Assembly: GCA_031277295.1 (NCBI GenBank)
Contig: JAITMV010000224.1
Span: 1 to 33,075 of the forward strand
Source of the DNA: Burkholderiaceae bacterium
Lineage (GTDB): Bacteria; Pseudomonadota; Gammaproteobacteria; Burkholderiales; Burkholderiaceae_C
Reading direction: 5' to 3'
DNA length: 33,075 nt
The position numbers were made by a program, and so were the translations under genes. Shown in pieces: positions 25,217-33,075 of the stretch (the stretch's first letter is position 1; every line of letters starts with the position of its first letter). The notes beneath the pieces are model-generated. The model was given only the letters and a program-made list of their open reading frames with translations, searched no databases and had not been told where the DNA came from.

Positions 25217-26080
25217 TTGGTACGCGCCATCCATGACGTGGCAGCCCCCGCCAAGCTGAACCTGTTTTTACAGGTCACCGGGCGTAGGCCGGACGGCTAC
25301 CACCTGCTGCAATCGGTCTTCACGCTGATCGACTGGTGCGATACGCTTCATTTCGAGCGCCGTCCGGACGGCGCTCTCACGCGCGAAGACCTCGGTGTCG
25401 TTTTGCCGCCCGACGATCTGATTCTGCGCGCCGCCCGCGCCCTGCAACAAGCCGGCGGCGGCCACCACGGGGCGCACATCGGTGTGACCAAGCGTATTCC
25501 GGCGCAGGCCGGCTTGGGCGGCGGTTCATCCGACGCCGCCAGCACGTTGCTGGCGCTCAATCGTTTGTGGGGCCTGGGGCTGAGCCAGGCCGAATTGGCG
25601 CGCATTGGTCTCGCGCTGGGCGCCGACGTGCCGTTCTTTCTGTGCGGTAACAGCCACGGCTGGGTTGAAGGTATCGGCGAGCAGGTGCGGGCGCTGGCGC
25701 TGCCGCCAGAGCGTTTTGTGGTGCTGAAGCCACCACAGGGCCTGTCCACCGCGGCCATATTCAGCGCCCCCGACCTACAGCGCAACAGCAAGCCTGCTAC
25801 AATAACAGGCTTCGCTGCAGATCCATACGGTTTTCGCCGCAATGACTTGCAGCCGGTTGCCGAGCGGCTTTGTCCGCAGGTTGCCCAGGGCATCGATTTG
25901 TTGGCGCGAATCGGGCTCAAGGGCCAAATGACCGGTTCGGGCAGTGCGGTGTTTGCCCAGGTTCCTCAGGCAGTGGCCGCTGATGCGGTCCGCGTGCAGG
26001 CGCCGCCGGATTGGCAAGTGCGTTGGTGCAGCAGCCTGGATGCTCATCCGCTTTGCGGCTGGGCCCATGGCGGCGTTTAG
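25217..26080 (+). CDS. ispE: 4-diphosphocytidyl-2-C-methyl-D-erythritol kinase
   Basis: 287 residues from a TTG directly after the lolB stop, with GGAG six to seven bases upstream inside lolB; no in-frame ATG lies near the expected N-terminus. GHMP-kinase motifs: PAKLNLFLQVTGRRPDGYHLL, the ATP loop PAQAGLGGGSSDAASTL and the C-terminal MTGSGSAVFA. The enzyme phosphorylates CDP-ME at the 2-position in the MEP isoprenoid pathway. The order lolB-ispE-tRNA-Gln-prs is common in Burkholderiales. Confidence 0.95.
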   Translation: MVRAIHDVAAPAKLNLFLQVTGRRPDGYHLLQSVFTLIDWCDTLHFERRPDGALTREDLGVVLPPDDLILRAARALQQAGGGHHGAHIGVTKRIPAQAGLGGGSSDAASTLLALNRLWGLGLSQAELARIGLALGADVPFFLCGNSHGWVEGIGEQVRALALPPERFVVLKPPQGLSTAAIFSAPDLQRNSKPATITGFAADPYGFRRNDLQPVAERLCPQVAQGIDLLARIGLKGQMTGSGSAVFAQVPQAVAADAVRVQAPPDWQVRWCSSLDAHPLCGWAHGGV

Positions 26081-26119
26081 AAAGGGGTTGGCCAGCAATT
26101 GCGGGCCAACCGCCGACGC

Positions 26120-26196
26120 AGGGGAGTCGCCAAGTTGGTCAAGGCACCGGATTTTGATTCCGGCATGCGAGGGTTCGAGTCCTTCCTCCCCTGCCA
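26120..26196 (+). tRNA. tRNA-Gln (anticodon TTG)
   Basis: Acceptor AGGGGAG (26120-26126) pairs with CTCCCCT (26186-26192), discriminator G26193, CCA encoded at 26194-26196. The anticodon stem CCGGA/TCCGG encloses loop TTTTGAT with anticodon TTG (26154-26156). The T arm carries GGTTCGAGTCC. The D arm GCCAAGTTGGTCAAGGC is normal for tRNA-Gln. It lies between ispE and prs. Confidence 0.95.
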
Positions 26197-26262
26197 AAGG
26201 TTTTCTTGGAGAGCGCGCGTGGCTGGACGCGCTTTGCCGGGTGATGCAGCCGCTCTGAACCC

Positions 26263-27240
26263 ATGCAGACGTCTCCCAACCCCGACTTTCTGTTGTTTAC
26301 CGGCAATGCCAACACCGCGCTGGCCGCCGAGATCGCCAGCAACCTCGGCATCAACCTGGGTGCGGTTGATGTGGGGCGCTTTTCGGATGGCGAGGTCACC
26401 GTTGAGGTCAAGCAGAACGTGCGCGCGCGCGACATCTTCGTCGTTCAACCCACCTGCCCGCCGACCAATGAAAGTTTGATGGAGCTGCTCATCATGGTTG
26501 ATGCGCTCAAGCGCGCCTCGGCCGAGCGCATCTGCGCCGTCATTCCCTACTTCGGCTATGCGCGCCAGGACAGGCGTCCGCGCTCCACCCGCGTGCCGAT
26601 TTCGGCCAAGGTGGTGGCCAATATGTTGCAGGCGGTTGGTGTCAACAGCGTGCTGACGATGGACTTGCACGCTGATCAGATTCAGGGTTTTTTCGATTTT
26701 CCGGTCGACAATATTTACGCCTCGCCGGTGCTGCTGGGTGACTTGCGGCAAAAGAATTACGACGACTTGCTGGTGGTCAGCCCCGACGTCGGCGGTGTGG
26801 TGCGCGCGCGCGCGCTGGCCAAGCAGCTTGGATGCGAGCTGGCCATCATTGACAAGCGCCGCCCGAGACACAACGTCAGCGAGGTGATGCACGTCATCGG
26901 CGACATCGAAGGCCGAAACTGCGTCATCATGGACGACATGATCGACACCGCCGGCACGCTGGTCAAGGCGGCCGAGGTGCTCAAGCAGCGCGGCGCCAAG
27001 AAAGTCTACGCGTACTGCACGCACCCGATTTTTTCCGGCCCCGCCATTGGGCGCATCGCTCAGGGTGGCGCGCTTGACGAAGTAGTCGTTACCAATACCA
27101 TCCCCTTGAGCGACGCCGCCGCGCGCTGCGGCAAGATTCGCCAGTTGTCGGTCGCGCCGTTGATTGCGCAAACCATTCAGCGCATCGCGCGGGGCGAATC
27201 AGTGATGAGCTTGTTTTTGGAGCAGGAAAACCTGTTTTAA
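26263..27240 (+). CDS. prs: ribose-phosphate pyrophosphokinase (PRPP synthetase)
   Basis: 325 residues from ATG 26263. Class I PRPP synthetase features: [25 protein letters not shown], the flexible ATP loop [32 protein letters not shown] and the PRPP-binding [17 protein letters not shown]. It makes PRPP for nucleotides, His and Trp. Upstream is tRNA-Gln and downstream a clear terminator before rplY. No strong Shine-Dalgarno is seen before the ATG. Confidence 0.97.
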   Translation: MQTSPNPDFLLFTGNANTALAAEIASNLGINLGAVDVGRFSDGEVTVEVKQNVRARDIFVVQPTCPPTNESLMELLIMVDALKRASAERICAVIPYFGYARQDRRPRSTRVPISAKVVANMLQAVGVNSVLTMDLHADQIQGFFDFPVDNIYASPVLLGDLRQKNYDDLLVVSPDVGGVVRARALAKQLGCELAIIDKRRPRHNVSEVMHVIGDIEGRNCVIMDDMIDTAGTLVKAAEVLKQRGAKKVYAYCTHPIFSGPAIGRIAQGGALDEVVVTNTIPLSDAAARCGKIRQLSVAPLIAQTIQRIARGESVMSLFLEQENLF

Positions 27241-27248
27241 CTTCGGTC

Positions 27249-27269
27249 GCCGCCCGTGCGGCTTTTTTT
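27249..27269 (+). terminator. rho-independent terminator after prs
   Basis: GCCGC (27249-27253), a CCGT loop, GCGGC (27258-27262) and a run of seven T. It follows the prs stop by about 8 bp. It should partly or fully separate prs transcription from rplY, which starts 45 bp further on. Confidence 0.8.
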
Positions 27270-27314
27270 CAACCCGAGTCGCACTGGTCGCGGTCGGCTC
27301 ATAAGGAGTGCAAC

Positions 27315-27962
27315 ATGAAATTCGTCGCTTTTGAGCGCACAAAGCAGGGAACGGGTGCGAGCCGCCGTCTGCGCAATGCTGGCAAGGTGCCGGGCATTGT
27401 TTACGGCGCGGAGGGCGCGCCCCAGTTGATCGAGCTTGATCACAACGCGCTTTGGCAGGCCATCAAGAAAGAGGCCTTCCACTCCACCGTGCTCGACATG
27501 GAGTTGGCCGGCAAGCTTAGCCAGGTGCTGCTGCGTGATCTGCAAGTCCACCCTTTCAAGCAGCAGGTGCTGCATGTCGATTTCCAGCGCGTGTCGGCCA
27601 AGCAGAAGATTCACATGAAGATACCGCTGCACTTCAGCGGTGAAGAGGAGTCGCCCGCCGTCAAGCTGGGCAAGGCGCTGGTCAACCACGTGCTGAATGA
27701 ATTGGAAGTGTCTTGTCTTCCCGCTGACTTGCCCGAGGCGATCAATATCGACCTGTCGAAACTGGAAAAGGGCGCCACGTTGACGCTGAAAGACATCGAG
27801 TTGCCCAAGGGCGTCGAAGCCGTGCTGCATGGTCATGCGGCCGAGGAGACGGTGTTGGTTACCCTAGTCATGCCGGTAACTGAAGAGGATCCCGCCCCCG
27901 ACGCTGCCGCCGCGCCAGCCGCTCCTGCGACTGCGGGCAAAGACAAGGCCGAGAAAAAATAA
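27315..27962 (+). CDS. rplY: 50S ribosomal protein L25/general stress protein Ctc
   Basis: 215 residues, the long (Ctc/TL5) form with an L25 domain and a C-terminal beta domain. It begins [31 protein letters not shown] and has [20 protein letters not shown], the 5S rRNA-binding region. The C-terminal domain has [18 protein letters not shown]. An Ala/Pro/Lys-rich tail closes the protein. AAGGAG precedes the ATG. In most beta-proteobacteria pth follows; here the next gene is dnaJ, convergent. Confidence 0.95.
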   Translation: MKFVAFERTKQGTGASRRLRNAGKVPGIVYGAEGAPQLIELDHNALWQAIKKEAFHSTVLDMELAGKLSQVLLRDLQVHPFKQQVLHVDFQRVSAKQKIHMKIPLHFSGEEESPAVKLGKALVNHVLNELEVSCLPADLPEAINIDLSKLEKGATLTLKDIELPKGVEAVLHGHAAEETVLVTLVMPVTEEDPAPDAAAAPAAPATAGKDKAEKK

Positions 27963-28119
27963 GCTCGGCGCATCCGGCGATTGAGGTTGCTGAGGTTGCA
28001 TCAGGGCAGCCCCGTCGCGCTTTGCCAGCCCACCCGATGCCCGATGACGGCTCAACTCGGGCGCGTTCAACAGCCCGGTTTTCCGGGTGTGCGTGAATTT
28101 TGGGGGGTGTGTCGGCGGT

Positions 28120-29253
28120 TCAAGCGCCGAAGAAGCTCTTGAGCCGGTCGGTCCAGCTTTCGGCGCTTGGCGTGTGTCGCGGACCGCCTTTTTTCAGCGA
28201 CTCGTCAAACTCCTTGAGCAGCTTGCGCTGATGCTCGGTCAGCTTGACCGGGGTTTCGATGCTGATGTGGCAGTACAGGTCGCCGGGGTAGCTGGAGCGC
28301 ACGCCCTTGATGCCCTTGCCGCGCAGGCGGAACTGCTTGCCGGCCTGGGTGCCTTCCGGGATGTCGATGACGGCCTTGCCGTTCAGGGTGGGGACTTCGA
28401 TCTCACCGCCCAGCGCGGCGGCGGTAAAGCTGATCGGCACCGCGCAGTGCAGGTCGTCGCCGTCACGCTCGAAAATGCTGTGTTTTTTGATGCGGATTTC
28501 GATCAGCAGATCACCCGGCGGTCCGCCGCCTGCGCCCGGCTCGCCGTTACCGGCGGAGCGGATGCGCATTCCGTTGTCGATACCAGCGGGTATTTTGACT
28601 TCTAGCGTCTTCTGGTGCTTTACTTTGCCTTGGCCGTGGCAGGTGTTACAAGGCTCTTTGATGATTTTGCCGCTGCCGCGGCAATGCGGACAGGTCTGTT
28701 GGACGCTGAAAAAACCCTGGCGCATCTGCACCACGCCCTGGCCGCGGCAGGTGCCGCAGGTTGCGGCGCTGGTGCCGGGCTTCGCGCCGCTGCCATGACA
28801 GGTGTCGCAGTCGTCCCAACTGGGGATGCGGATTTCGGTTTGTTTGCCGACGGCAGCTTCTTCCAGCGTGATTTCCATTGCGTAGCTGAGATCGGCGCCG
28901 CGGAACATTTGGCGCCCGCCGCGCCCGCCGCGCCCGCCGCCGAACACGTCGCCGAAGATGTCGCCAAACGCCTCGGCAAAACCGCCGAAGCCCTCCGGGC
29001 CGGGGCCGCCGCGCATGTTGGGGGAAACGCCGGCGTGACCGTATTGGTCATAAGCGGCTTTTTTCTGCGGATCGGAGAGGATTTCGTAGGCTTCCTTGAC
29101 CTCCTTGAATTTGGCTTCGGCGTTTTGCGCGTCACCCTGATTGCGGTCGGGGTGATACTTCATCGCCAGCTTGCGATAAGCTTTTTTGATTTCGTCGTCG
29201 CTGGCGTTTTTCGGAACGCCCAGGACTTCGTAGTAGTCGCGTTTGGTGGCCAT
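28120..29253 (-). CDS. dnaJ: chaperone protein DnaJ
   Basis: 377 residues. J domain with [21 protein letters not shown] and the HPD tripeptide (KYHPDRN), then a Gly/Phe-rich linker (about 75-130), four zinc-binding repeats ([32 protein letters not shown]) and the C-terminal substrate domain. It delivers substrates to DnaK and stimulates its ATPase. It lies 89 bp downstream of dnaK, with a strong hairpin terminator between. No clear Shine-Dalgarno precedes the ATG. It converges on rplY with a 157-bp gap that holds no gene. Confidence 0.98.
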   Translation of the reverse strand: MATKRDYYEVLGVPKNASDDEIKKAYRKLAMKYHPDRNQGDAQNAEAKFKEVKEAYEILSDPQKKAAYDQYGHAGVSPNMRGGPGPEGFGGFAEAFGDIFGDVFGGGRGGRGGRQMFRGADLSYAMEITLEEAAVGKQTEIRIPSWDDCDTCHGSGAKPGTSAATCGTCRGQGVVQMRQGFFSVQQTCPHCRGSGKIIKEPCNTCHGQGKVKHQKTLEVKIPAGIDNGMRIRSAGNGEPGAGGGPPGDLLIEIRIKKHSIFERDGDDLHCAVPISFTAAALGGEIEVPTLNGKAVIDIPEGTQAGKQFRLRGKGIKGVRSSYPGDLYCHISIETPVKLTEHQRKLLKEFDESLKKGGPRHTPSAESWTDRLKSFFGA

Positions 29254-29287
29254 GATGAGTGTGGCGCGGCGGGTTTGCTTGAAATGG

Positions 29288-29326
29288 AAAAAAGCTGGAC
29301 GCCCGAAATGCGGCGCGTCCAGCTTT
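29288..29326 (-). terminator. rho-independent terminator or attenuator between dnaK and dnaJ
   Basis: On the minus strand AAAGCTGGACGC pairs perfectly with GCGTCCAGCTTT (12 bp; plus-strand arms 29291-29302 and 29315-29326), with a GC-rich inner loop, followed by a run of T (plus AAAAAA at 29288-29293). It ends about 17 bp after the dnaK stop and leaves about 35 bp to the dnaJ ATG. Confidence 0.85.
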
Positions 29327-29342
29327 CGGAGGGTAAAAGGCT

Positions 29343-31283
<1,941 letters not shown>

Positions 31284-31326
31284 GTGGTTCTCCGTGAATG
31301 TTGAGGGAGGTAACGATGTGTATTTA

Positions 31327-31354
31327 GGTTGTGGATAACCAGTGAATTTTCAAG
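31327..31354 (-). promoter_or_regulatory. candidate sigma-32 (heat-shock) promoter for dnaK
   Basis: On the minus strand CTTGAAA (plus 31348-31354) is a perfect sigma-32 -35 element. Thirteen bases on, CCACAACC (plus 31327-31334) matches CCCCATNT in only about four of the seven fixed positions. The -10 end is about 44 bp before the dnaK ATG. Confidence 0.45.
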
Positions 31355-31426
31355 TGCTGCCTGAGCGGTCGCCCAGTGTTTGGCGAGGGAAACTCTTGCG
31401 GTCAAGCGCGCTTCACACGCTAAACT

Positions 31427-32029
31427 CTATTTGGACGCGGCTACGATGACTAGCGCTGGGCGCAGCACCCGCTCGGCAATGGTGTAGCCCTTTTGCAGTA
31501 CGCTGACTACGGTACCGGCTTCCTGCTCGGAGGGCGCTACGCTGATGGCTTGCTGGTTGGCGGGGTCGAATTTGGCGCCGGGAGCGGGGTTGACCTCAAT
31601 TACCTTATTGCGCTCCAGCGCCGCAAGCAACTGGCGCAACGTCGCTTCGGTGCCTTCGCGTAATTGCTCGGCGCTGGCGTGCTCGACTTTCAGGCCGGCT
31701 TCCAGGCTGTCGATAACCGGCAACAGGCTTTCGGCAAAGGATTCGACGGCAAACTTGCGGATTTTGGCCATCTCCTCTTCGGCACGGCGGCGTGCGTTTT
31801 GGGCCTCAGCCTGGGCGCGTAGCACCTGGTCGGCAAGTTCGTCCATCTTGGCCTGAAGCGTTATCAGTTCAATTTGGGCGCCGCCCAGGTGGGGCAGCGC
31901 GCCGGTGGCTTGCGGGGCGTTTGTGGCGGCTTCTTCCAACTCTTCGGGGTTGAGAGGTAGCGGATCCAGCGGATCAATGGGATGGGTGTCTGCCGGGGGG
32001 TGAGCGGCGCGGCGTTTGTGATGGGTCAT
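31427..32029 (-). CDS. grpE: nucleotide-exchange factor GrpE
   Basis: 200 residues. A Pro/Asp/Glu-rich disordered N-terminus ([22 protein letters not shown]) leads to the long helix ([33 protein letters not shown]) and then the beta domain, seen in [40 protein letters not shown]. GrpE dimers release ADP from DnaK. It is first of grpE-dnaK-dnaJ. The Shine-Dalgarno is weak. hrcA is not adjacent. Confidence 0.97.
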   Translation of the reverse strand: MTHHKRRAAHPPADTHPIDPLDPLPLNPEELEEAATNAPQATGALPHLGGAQIELITLQAKMDELADQVLRAQAEAQNARRRAEEEMAKIRKFAVESFAESLLPVIDSLEAGLKVEHASAEQLREGTEATLRQLLAALERNKVIEVNPAPGAKFDPANQQAISVAPSEQEAGTVVSVLQKGYTIAERVLRPALVIVAASK

Positions 32030-32077
32030 CGCTCAGACAAAAAGTGAATGAATCAGAGTGCGGTGAAAGAATCACGC

Positions 32078-32105
32078 AGATAGGTGCTGCTGGACGCTTT
32101 TCAAG
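32078..32105 (-). promoter_or_regulatory. sigma-32 (heat-shock) promoter candidate for grpE
   Basis: On the minus strand CTTGAAA (plus 32099-32105), a 13-bp spacer, then ACCTATCT (plus 32078-32085), matching CCCCATNT in five of seven fixed positions. It ends 48 bp before the grpE ATG. The -35 element and spacer length fit the E. coli sigma-32 consensus well. Confidence 0.6.
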
Positions 32106-32123
32106 ACAAACCGGTAAAAATGA

Positions 32124-32270
32124 CATCCCCCTGAGGCGCTGACGTGCCTTCCCTCCAGGGGGTAGGGTGGGGTTTACACCGCCAACTTGTACGCGCGCTT
32201 GCGGCCAAGGCGCGATGTCGGGATAAATCCCGACCTGTGCTTGCCGAGGCGCTTTCCCCTCAGGGGGATG
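32124..32270. repeat. inverted-repeat/hairpin block upstream of grpE
   Basis: CATCCCCCTGAGG (32124-32136) is exactly inverted as CCTCAGGGGGATG (32258-32270). GAGGCGCT occurs near both ends in direct orientation (32133-32140 and 32246-32253). Inside lies the hairpin GTCGGGAT-AA-ATCCCGAC (32217-32234), 8 bp perfect. No gene is visible in this interval. It resembles intergenic REP/BIME-type structures; whether further copies exist elsewhere cannot be seen here. Confidence 0.6.
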
Positions 32271-32305
32271 CACCCAGTGTTCAGGCGTGGGCGAATGAGT
32301 TGGCG

Positions 32306-32614
32306 CTATTTTTTTCTGCCTAGCACCGAGGCCCATTTGGCGGAAAACGCCTGCAGGTCGGACAGGCGCTTGACCAGGTCGGCTCCGATTAGCGTCAGGT
32401 TGTAGCCGTTGGAGTCGTGCTCGATGAAGCCGGCTACGCGCAATTCTTTCAGGCGCGTGTTCAGCGTGTTTGGAGTGATGCTGCCGACGCTGTCTTGCAG
32501 CAAGCGAAATGTCTGCGGGTAGCCGTCGCGCAACGACCAGAGTACCCGCATGGCGTAGCGCGCTTCCAGCAATGTAAGCAGTCGTTGGGTGGCGGCGTTT
32601 TCTTTGGAACTCAT
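32306..32614 (-). CDS. winged-helix transcriptional regulator, HxlR/PadR-like
   Basis: 102 residues. RLLTLLEARYAMRVLWSLRDGYPQTFRLLQDSV followed by TPNTLNTRLKELRVAGFIEHDSNGYNLTLIGADLVKRL is the HxlR-type winged helix (helix-turn-helix, then a wing ending in Y-x-L-T). The characteristic N-terminal cysteine of many HxlR redox sensors is absent. GAGGAGAAG is a strong Shine-Dalgarno before the ATG. It is on the grpE strand but separated from it by the inverted-repeat block. Its target is unknown; palindromic GTAGC/GCTAC half-sites lie just upstream. Confidence 0.75.
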   Translation of the reverse strand: MSSKENAATQRLLTLLEARYAMRVLWSLRDGYPQTFRLLQDSVGSITPNTLNTRLKELRVAGFIEHDSNGYNLTLIGADLVKRLSDLQAFSAKWASVLGRKK

Positions 32615-32684
32615 GTTAGGCTTCTCCTCGCTCCACAGGATGCATCCAGAACGTGCGAATGTATGGGGCTAACTATATCTGAAA

Positions 32685-32748
32685 TTTGTAGCGCGCTACC
32701 AGTTTCATAGCTTCACAGGATTCCGGTGCGTAAGTGTGATGCTACAAA
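32685..32748. promoter_or_regulatory. candidate operator for the HxlR-like regulator
   Basis: GTAGCGCGCTAC (32688-32699) is a perfect 12-nt palindrome 74 bp before the regulator's ATG. A wider inverted pair, TTTGTAGC (32685-32692) and GCTACAAA (32741-32748), shares the same half-site, giving three GTAGC/GCTAC half-sites in 64 bp. Autoregulation is inferred. Confidence 0.35.
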
Positions 32749-32782
32749 ATCGGGATTGCGTTCGAGCTCAATGCTGGTCACT

Positions 32783-32955
32783 TGGGGCAACGCCTTATCC
32801 AGTCCCATGCGGCGACAAGTATCCTAGATTTGAGCGGTCTTCGGAGAAAGCAAATGCTCGCAATACAGCCCAGTATTGCTGCGCTTTGCGCCTCGCATCC
32901 CATCCCAAACCCAGGCGCGTCCGCTCGCGCGGACTTAATTCAGCGTCGCCTTAAC
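32783..32955. repeat. MITE-like dispersed repeat, copy 2
   Basis: About 171 bp homologous to 4130-4297 along its length, with small insertions and deletions. Shared blocks include GGCAACGCC, CAGTCCCATGCGGCGA, GCAAATGCTCGC, the 25-nt core with TTGCTGCGCTTTGCGCCTCG, and the right end TTCAGCGTCGCCTTAAC. The internal stem GCAATAC/GTATTGC is a perfect 7-bp hairpin. No coding potential is convincing. The surrounding interval 32615-32984 holds no gene that I can support apart from the operator candidate. Confidence 0.7.
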
Positions 32956-32984
32956 CCGAATGGCACTTACTTTAGCTGGCGAGC

Positions 32985-33075
32985 ATGAGCGCGTGGCACT
33001 TTGAGCCAAGGATATGGTTTGGGCCGTCGTTTGCGCACTCGTGGCTCGACACGCCCTGGTCGATGGCCGACCCTG
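32985..33075 (+). CDS. possible 5' end of a gene running off the window (partial)
   Basis: An ATG at 32985 opens a frame with no stop to the end of the window (30 codons: MSAWHFEPRIWFGPSF...). No good Shine-Dalgarno precedes it, and AGG and ATA codons are present. The Trp/Phe/Pro-rich start is not one I recognise. It may equally be a chance open frame. Confidence 0.25.
   Translation, partial: MSAWHFEPRIWFGPSFAHSWLDTPWSMADP

Noticed and set aside
28074-28093. CCCGG-TTTT-CCGGG hairpin between rplY and dnaJ as a terminator
   Set aside because: The stem is short and has no T run on either strand, so it is not supported as an intrinsic terminator.

Overview
The window looks like a chromosomal segment of a betaproteobacterium of the order Burkholderiales, most like a Comamonadaceae-type genome. 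This rests on high GC, gene content and gene order (ispE / tRNA-Gln / prs / rplY; mutM / dynamin-like GTPase / mutY; trmD / rplS / NUDIX / CbiB-like), not on any database search. Most of it is housekeeping DNA, interrupted by a type VI secretion (T6SS) block and several intergenic repeat structures.

Layout. 1-92: the 3' end of an unidentified gene, followed by tRNA-Leu(TAG). 395-3594: a DUF455 ferritin-like gene (-) divergent from a gamma-carbonic-anhydrase-family gene, then hslO and trmD. 3590-6099: rplS with its own promoter and terminator, a NUDIX hydrolase and a CbiB-like membrane protein. 6223-9702: a P-loop kinase (-), accA (-, TTG start), a divergent acyl-CoA-binding protein and an SGNH lipoprotein. 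9776-18916: the T6SS block, with tssJ-tssK-tssL-tssM-tagF on the minus strand and tssA divergent on the plus strand. It codes for the trans-envelope complex, the baseplate connector TssK, the regulator TagF and the assembly factor TssA, but no sheath, tube, spike or ClpV gene. 18944-22898: mutY, a dynamin-like GTPase and mutM (-), i.e. both glycosylases of 8-oxoguanine repair. 22929-27962: a TPR lipoprotein, lolB, ispE, tRNA-Gln(TTG), prs and rplY. 28120-32029: dnaJ, dnaK and grpE (-) with sigma-32-like promoters. 32306-32614: a small winged-helix regulator (-). The final 461 bases hold a possible operator, a dispersed repeat copy and perhaps the start of a gene running off the end.

The least ordinary signals are: (1) TssJ carries a C-terminal tail of 16 consecutive five-residue units (mostly xPSVx), encoded by a 15-bp tandem repeat; (2) a MITE-like element of about 170 bp with imperfect terminal inverted repeats is present as two near-complete copies (after rplS and near the right end) and one remnant touching the accA stop codon, with an internal hairpin that seems preserved by compensating changes; (3) the T6SS locus is split, with only the membrane-complex half here; (4) an inverted-repeat/hairpin block lies upstream of grpE. 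No CRISPR array, prophage, transposase or rRNA gene was seen.
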